Shown: positions 60,570 through 64,000 of the stretch, piece by piece
How the letters are laid out: the number at the start of each line of letters is the position of its first letter
How positions within the stretch are numbered: position 1 is the first letter of the stretch
Assembly: GCA_024398955.1 (NCBI GenBank)
Contig: JAKSIG010000007.1
Coordinates: 29,570-93,569, forward strand
DNA length: 64,000 nt
DNA from: Fibrobacter sp.
GTDB taxonomy: Bacteria; Fibrobacterota; Fibrobacteria; Fibrobacterales; Fibrobacteraceae
Direction of reading: 5' to 3'
Notes under the pieces: model-generated
The model's database searches: none
Told to the model about the DNA's origin: nothing
Seen by the model: the letters and a program-made list of their open reading frames with translations, nothing else
Program-made: the position numbers and the translations under genes

Positions 60570-62339
60570 ATGCCTCTGTTAAAATACATACAAGTAGTTT
60601 TTCAAAATTTCAAGTGCAGTTTTTATGATGCATTTCTGAACAGGAAGTCATTTGCCTTTTGGGGTTTGCTGATTGTATTCCTGAATTTTGTGATGCTCCA
60701 TGGTCAGGGCTTTGCGTCGGACCTGGAATTCTGGCGCCATTGGATCAAGTCGCTGGAAATGGGGGTCGGTAACTTTACCGGAGACTACCCGCCGCTGTAT
60801 ATCTTGTGGCTCCGCGTGGTGGCTGCATTCTACAACGTGACGAACCTTTCGTTGGACCTGGATTACGAACTGAAACAGTTCTGCCTTTTCCCGGTAATTC
60901 TCGCTCACATTTCTCTTGCGCACTTTGTGTGGCTGCGCCTGCAGAAAAGATCCTGGGATGACTCCGTAAAGACGGTGGCCATGCTTATGGTGGCGGCAAA
61001 TCCCATGTTCTACCTGGACGGGCCCGTGTGGGGCCAGGTGGATGTTCTGCCGGTGACTATTTGTGTGTGGGCCTTGTGGTATGCGGCAAAGCCTAGGACG
61101 TTTGCCCTGGGTGTGGGCTTGTTTATGCTTGGGCTTTTGACAAAGTTCCAGATGATCATGTTCCTGCCCGTTTTTGGAGCAATAGCCTTGCGTTATCGCA
61201 AGATTATGTGGAAGGGGCTACTAGCCGCCGTTGCGGTATTCGTGCTGGTGTTCTTGCCCTTTATTCTTGCAGGAAACTTTGCCAAGGAATTTGCCCAGGC
61301 CTATATGAGTTCTGTGGGGCAGTACCCTTATGCGGCCATGAATGCAGGCAATCTCTGGATGGTTTTTGCAGGCAATATGACGCCTGATTCCAGACCCATT
61401 TTTGAATGGGCTCCCGCGTTCATGAATCCTGGGCTTTTAGGCAAGATCCTGTTTGTAGTCGTTTCTGTGGTTGTGATGGCGGTGACCTTCTTTAAGCGCC
61501 TGAACATGGGACGCCTGATGATGATTGCCACATTGAATGCGCTGGCTTTCTTTATGTTGCTGCCCTGTATGCATGAACGTTATGCCCTTGCGGCAGCCTC
61601 CATGTGCATTGCAGGAATGGCGTGTCAGAAGAAACCTAATGTGGGTGGCGTTGTGGCTATTTCTGCGGTGGCCTTCATCAATATCTCTATGATGATGTCT
61701 ACCCGCGGTGACGCTCTCTGGTTCTGGATTTCTATTGCAGGAATTGTCACGCTGGCCTATTTCCTGATGCTGAACTTGGCTCCTGCAACTTATGAAAAGT
61801 TGTGCAGACTCCTGAAGAAGGTTCCTGCGCCGGGAATCATTCCTTATGCTCTACTTTTTGTTGTTTATTGCCTGGATATTGGCGGGACTTTTGCGCAGAT
61901 GGCGACATCCGCCTATAAGTTGAAGGACGGAGAACTATTTGTTTATGACTTGCCCCTGATTCACCAGGAACAGGGCTACGGTAATACTCACATTGGAAAG
62001 TCTATTGACAATAATCCTTTACACATTGGCGGCGAACTTTATGTTGCTGGCCTTGGAACTCATTCTCCGTCGAAGCACGTATATAGGCTACCGGAAGACG
62101 CCAAACGCTTTACTGTTTCTTGTGGCGTTGACGATGAATCGGGCAATGGCGTTATAGAATTTATCATCTTGCTGGATGGACGTGAAGTCTGGCGAAGTGG
62201 CCGCATGGAAGGCCGTCAGGTAGCGACTGCGGATATTGATGTTCGCGGTGCCCGGAAGATTTCTTTGGTGACAGACGAAGTTGGCTCCAAGAATTTTGAC
62301 CATGCAGATTGGGTAAACCCCATTGTATATACAAAATAG
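60570..62339 (+). CDS. GT-C membrane glycosyltransferase fused to NPCBM-like domain
   Basis: 589 residues. About ten membrane helices (30-450), with an early acidic loop (FASDLEFWRHWIKSLEMG) and DYPPLYILWL as in GT-C mannosyl/glucosyl transferases of the ALG6/PMT type. The C-terminal 110 residues (GELYVAGLGTHSPSKHVYRL, FTVSCGVDDESGNG, ISLVTDEVGSKNFDHADWVNP) match the NPCBM carbohydrate-binding pattern. The module should face the periplasm. Probable lipid-linked sugar transferase acting on an envelope glycan. Coupled to the aminopeptidase gene only by proximity. Confidence 0.8.
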   Translation: MPLLKYIQVVFQNFKCSFYDAFLNRKSFAFWGLLIVFLNFVMLHGQGFASDLEFWRHWIKSLEMGVGNFTGDYPPLYILWLRVVAAFYNVTNLSLDLDYELKQFCLFPVILAHISLAHFVWLRLQKRSWDDSVKTVAMLMVAANPMFYLDGPVWGQVDVLPVTICVWALWYAAKPRTFALGVGLFMLGLLTKFQMIMFLPVFGAIALRYRKIMWKGLLAAVAVFVLVFLPFILAGNFAKEFAQAYMSSVGQYPYAAMNAGNLWMVFAGNMTPDSRPIFEWAPAFMNPGLLGKILFVVVSVVVMAVTFFKRLNMGRLMMIATLNALAFFMLLPCMHERYALAAASMCIAGMACQKKPNVGGVVAISAVAFINISMMMSTRGDALWFWISIAGIVTLAYFLMLNLAPATYEKLCRLLKKVPAPGIIPYALLFVVYCLDIGGTFAQMATSAYKLKDGELFVYDLPLIHQEQGYGNTHIGKSIDNNPLHIGGELYVAGLGTHSPSKHVYRLPEDAKRFTVSCGVDDESGNGVIEFIILLDGREVWRSGRMEGRQVATADIDVRGARKISLVTDEVGSKNFDHADWVNPIVYTK

Positions 62340-62366
62340 GGATTACTTTTCCGGACTGTTTTTTGG

Positions 62367-62372
62367 TATATT
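62367..62372 (+). promoter_or_regulatory. Candidate TATATT promoter box
   Basis: TATATT 24 nt before the chosen ATG at 62397. The in-frame GTG at 62376 would lie upstream of the likely transcription start, which supports the ATG. Confidence 0.45.
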
Positions 62373-62396
62373 GGTGTGCGTCTAGGAATTTTTGAT

Positions 62397-63137
62397 ATGC
62401 GACTGTCTTTCTTGTTGATTGTTTTGCTTTCGGTGTCGGTGACTTTTGCTCGGCCTATTAACGAAGGCAATAAGCTGTTTGCGGCAGGCGATTATGCTGG
62501 CGCTCTGGAAAAGTATATGAAGGCCCGTGAATCGGAGCCTGCCAACCCTGTTCTTTTTTATAATATCGGAACCTGCCAGTATCGCCTTGGCAATTATGAA
62601 GAGGCCAAGAAGGAATTGGAAAGTGCTGTTCGTATGCCAGACAAGAAGATGGCGGCAAAGGCAGCCTATAACCTGGCCAATACCCATTTTCGTGTAGGCG
62701 AAAAGGCTGCTGAACCTAGTGAACGTATTGCGGCCTGGCGTGAATCCGTAGCCTATCTGAAAAAGGCGATTGACCTGGACAACGGTTTTGAAAATGCCAA
62801 GAAGAATGTGGAGATTGTCCAGCGCAAGTTGAAGGAAGAACTGGATAAGCAAAAGCAGAATCAGGACCAGAATCAAGATCAGGACAATGACCAGAAACAG
62901 CCGCCTTTAAGTGAAAAAGCTAAGGAAGCCTTGGCTCGCGCACTTCAGCTGAGTAAAGACGGTAAGTATGAGGAGGCCAAGCAGCTTCTGGAAAATATCA
63001 TTGCCGAAGATGAAACCGCCGGACAGCTGAATGCCTACGTACAGCGTGTAGATGACGTTATCGAAATCAAGGCCGGTCGCAAGCCCAAGGCAAAGATTGA
63101 CGCAAGTAACACTGACAATGACCTGGAGGTAATCTAA
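62397..63137 (+). CDS. Bat-type TPR protein (BatC/BatE-like)
   Basis: 246 residues from the ATG at 62397. Signal peptide ends VTFA. TPR units (NEGNKLFAAGDYAGALEKYMKARES, FYNIGTCQYRLGNYEEAKKELE, ANTHFRVGEKA) are followed by a Gln/Asn/Asp-rich run (about 150-168) and another TPR (ALARALQLSKDGKYEEAKQLLE). This is the layout of periplasmic Bat-operon TPR proteins. Its stop overlaps the next start by one base. The MoxR and BatD-like genes are 38 kb away; BatA/B are not in this window. Confidence 0.75.
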   Translation: MRLSFLLIVLLSVSVTFARPINEGNKLFAAGDYAGALEKYMKARESEPANPVLFYNIGTCQYRLGNYEEAKKELESAVRMPDKKMAAKAAYNLANTHFRVGEKAAEPSERIAAWRESVAYLKKAIDLDNGFENAKKNVEIVQRKLKEELDKQKQNQDQNQDQDNDQKQPPLSEKAKEALARALQLSKDGKYEEAKQLLENIIAEDETAGQLNAYVQRVDDVIEIKAGRKPKAKIDASNTDNDLEVI

Positions 63138-63790
63138 TGCTTCAGCGAGTTGTAATCGGGTTGGTGCTGTGCGCCATCGCAGCTTTTGCTGCACCCAAGT
63201 CTGCAAGCGCTTATTATAGTGATGCGGCCTTCCAGTATATTGAGAATCGTTTGCCTACTGCAGAAATTACCTGTAATGAAGGCCTGCAGTATTACCCAAA
63301 CGATCAGAAGCTGCAGATGCTCCTGGATCGCATTCACGAAGCCAAGGACGAACAGAAGAACGAAAATAAGAAGAAGGATCCTCAGAACAATCAGGATCAG
63401 AATCAGGACCAGGATAACCAGGGCCAGAATCAAGATCAGAACAAGGATCAGCAGAATCAGAATGGCGATCAGAATCAAGATCAGAAATCTGGGGAATCCA
63501 GTTCTAGTCAGGATGAGCAGCAGGACCAGGATCAAAATGGTGGCGGGCAGTCCAGCGACAGCCAGGCCCAGAGTTCCGATAGCAACGGCGGATCTGATCA
63601 GCCGCAGCAGCCCGAAGGCCAGTCTAGCGATAGCCAGGGCGAACAGCCCGAAGAACCTCAGGAAGTTCCGCTTGGTCAGATGAGTCCTGAAGAAGCTAGC
63701 CAGTTGCTGAAGGATTTTGACGAACAGAATGGTGAACGTAAACCCTGGAAACCAGCCCGCGGCCAGGCAAGACCTGCCAAGGACTGGTAA
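63137..63790 (+). CDS. BatC-like protein with Asn/Gln/Asp-rich linker
   Basis: 217 residues. Signal peptide to about 24. One TPR-like segment, then about 100 residues of N-Q-D-Q and S-S-D-S low complexity, encoded by near-repeats of CAGAATCAGGAC, then MSPEEASQLLKDFDEQNGERKPW and a final KDW, the usual BatC ending. It overlaps the preceding TPR gene. The stop codon and last Trp lie inside the first unit of the tandem repeat that follows. Confidence 0.75.
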   Translation: MLQRVVIGLVLCAIAAFAAPKSASAYYSDAAFQYIENRLPTAEITCNEGLQYYPNDQKLQMLLDRIHEAKDEQKNENKKKDPQNNQDQNQDQDNQGQNQDQNKDQQNQNGDQNQDQKSGESSSSQDEQQDQDQNGGGQSSDSQAQSSDSNGGSDQPQQPEGQSSDSQGEQPEEPQEVPLGQMSPEEASQLLKDFDEQNGERKPWKPARGQARPAKDW

Positions 63791-64000
63791 GGCGAGCGTC
63801 GCGAAAATGTGCTTGCACATTTTCATGACCGAGCCGTAAGTCCTGCGCTCGGAGAGCGCAATGACCGGTAAGGCGAGTGTCGCTGCAGCAAGCTTGCTTG
63901 TTTTTGTGTGAGCCGCAAGTCCTGCGCTCGGAGAGCGCAATGACTGGTAAGGCGAGTGTCGCTGCAGCAAGCTTGCTTGTTCTTGTGTGAGCCGCAAGTC
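63786..64000. repeat. 79-81 bp tandem repeat, running off the window
   Basis: Three units start at 63786 (81 bp), 63867 (79 bp) and 63946 (55 bp visible), each opening GGTAAGGCGAGYGTCGC and, in the two complete units, closing TGCGCTCGGAGAGCGCAATGAC. Units 2 and 3 are nearly identical. Unit 1 has a different centre (a perfect hairpin GAAAATGTGC/GCACATTTTC). The flanks CGAGCG and CGCTCG can also pair. No spacer-repeat order as in CRISPR. Confidence 0.9.

Noticed and set aside
63861..63911. 16-codon mini-ORF (MTGKASVAAASLLVFV) in each complete repeat unit
   Set aside because: No ribosome-binding site, and unit 1 does not encode it; likely chance within the repeat.
63786..64000. CRISPR array
   Set aside because: Whole units repeat with a structured core; there are no short repeats alternating with unique spacers.

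Overview
The window looks like chromosomal DNA of a Fibrobacter-like bacterium (Fibrobacterota, FCB group). I infer this from the content; no database was searched. The clues are several secreted or lipid-anchored cellulase-type glycoside hydrolases (two GH5, one GH8, a GH18-like protein, a CE2-like esterase), proteins with C-terminal type IX secretion-like sorting domains, a regulator of the TIGR02147 type (a family I associate with Fibrobacter), a Gram-negative envelope (LpxA, MCE protein, many lipoproteins, beta-barrels) and FCB-type promoter motifs (TAnnTT). The genes are dense and intact. No tRNA, rRNA, CRISPR array or prophage was seen.

Layout. 1-5.1 kb: end of a propeller protein with a sorting domain, a lipoprotein, cca, a GT2 glycosyltransferase and lpxA. 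5.2-22.4 kb: a polysaccharide-utilisation island. A GH5 lipoprotein diverges from a six-gene co-directional run (6.77-16.75 kb) encoding a CBM-like secreted protein, three large probable outer-membrane barrels (two of them paralogues), a lipoprotein and a GH18-fold protein whose catalytic Glu is Gln. After a perfect terminator comes a broken IS200/IS605 transposase, then a convergent GH5 with a sorting domain, an abundant-looking secreted protein and a GH8 lipoprotein. 22.5-25.7 kb: BatD-like, MoxR and a GT4-like protein. 25.9-31.4 kb: purA behind a structured leader, a Crp/Fnr regulator, a three-PASTA protein, a TPR lipoprotein and a LolB-like lipoprotein. 31.4-38.7 kb: an M6-protease-like protein without its zinc motif, an FGE-fold lipoprotein, an NlpE-like lipoprotein, a LytTR response regulator and a large signal peptidase I. 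38.7-45.2 kb: a Big_5 lipoprotein, a DnaQ-DinG fusion and a helicase-associated-domain protein. 45.2-51.4 kb: cytochrome c, CE2-like esterase, a GGDEF protein with a carbohydrate-binding-like sensor, a small lipoprotein, and a TIGR02147 regulator overlapping a lipoprotein with a CBM-like C-terminus. 51.4-57.3 kb: ispA, dxs, SpoU methyltransferase, pyrF and an unknown. 57.4-64 kb: two minus-strand genes (TPR-like, MCE), M18 aminopeptidase, a GT-C/NPCBM fusion, two Bat-type TPR proteins, and a 79-81 bp tandem repeat running off the end.

The best candidates for something undescribed are: (1) the 6.77-16.75 kb operon, which looks like a cell-surface polysaccharide-binding or import apparatus built around a GH18 pseudo-enzyme and paralogous barrels, with no SusC/SusD-like genes; (2) a repeated arrangement in which a TAnnTT promoter box lies 7-8 nt (once 6 nt) before an ATG with no Shine-Dalgarno sequence, suggesting leaderless mRNAs for at least seven genes; (3) the pseudo-protease/FGE-lipoprotein pair with a sorting domain; (4) the hairpin-swapping tandem repeat at the right edge.
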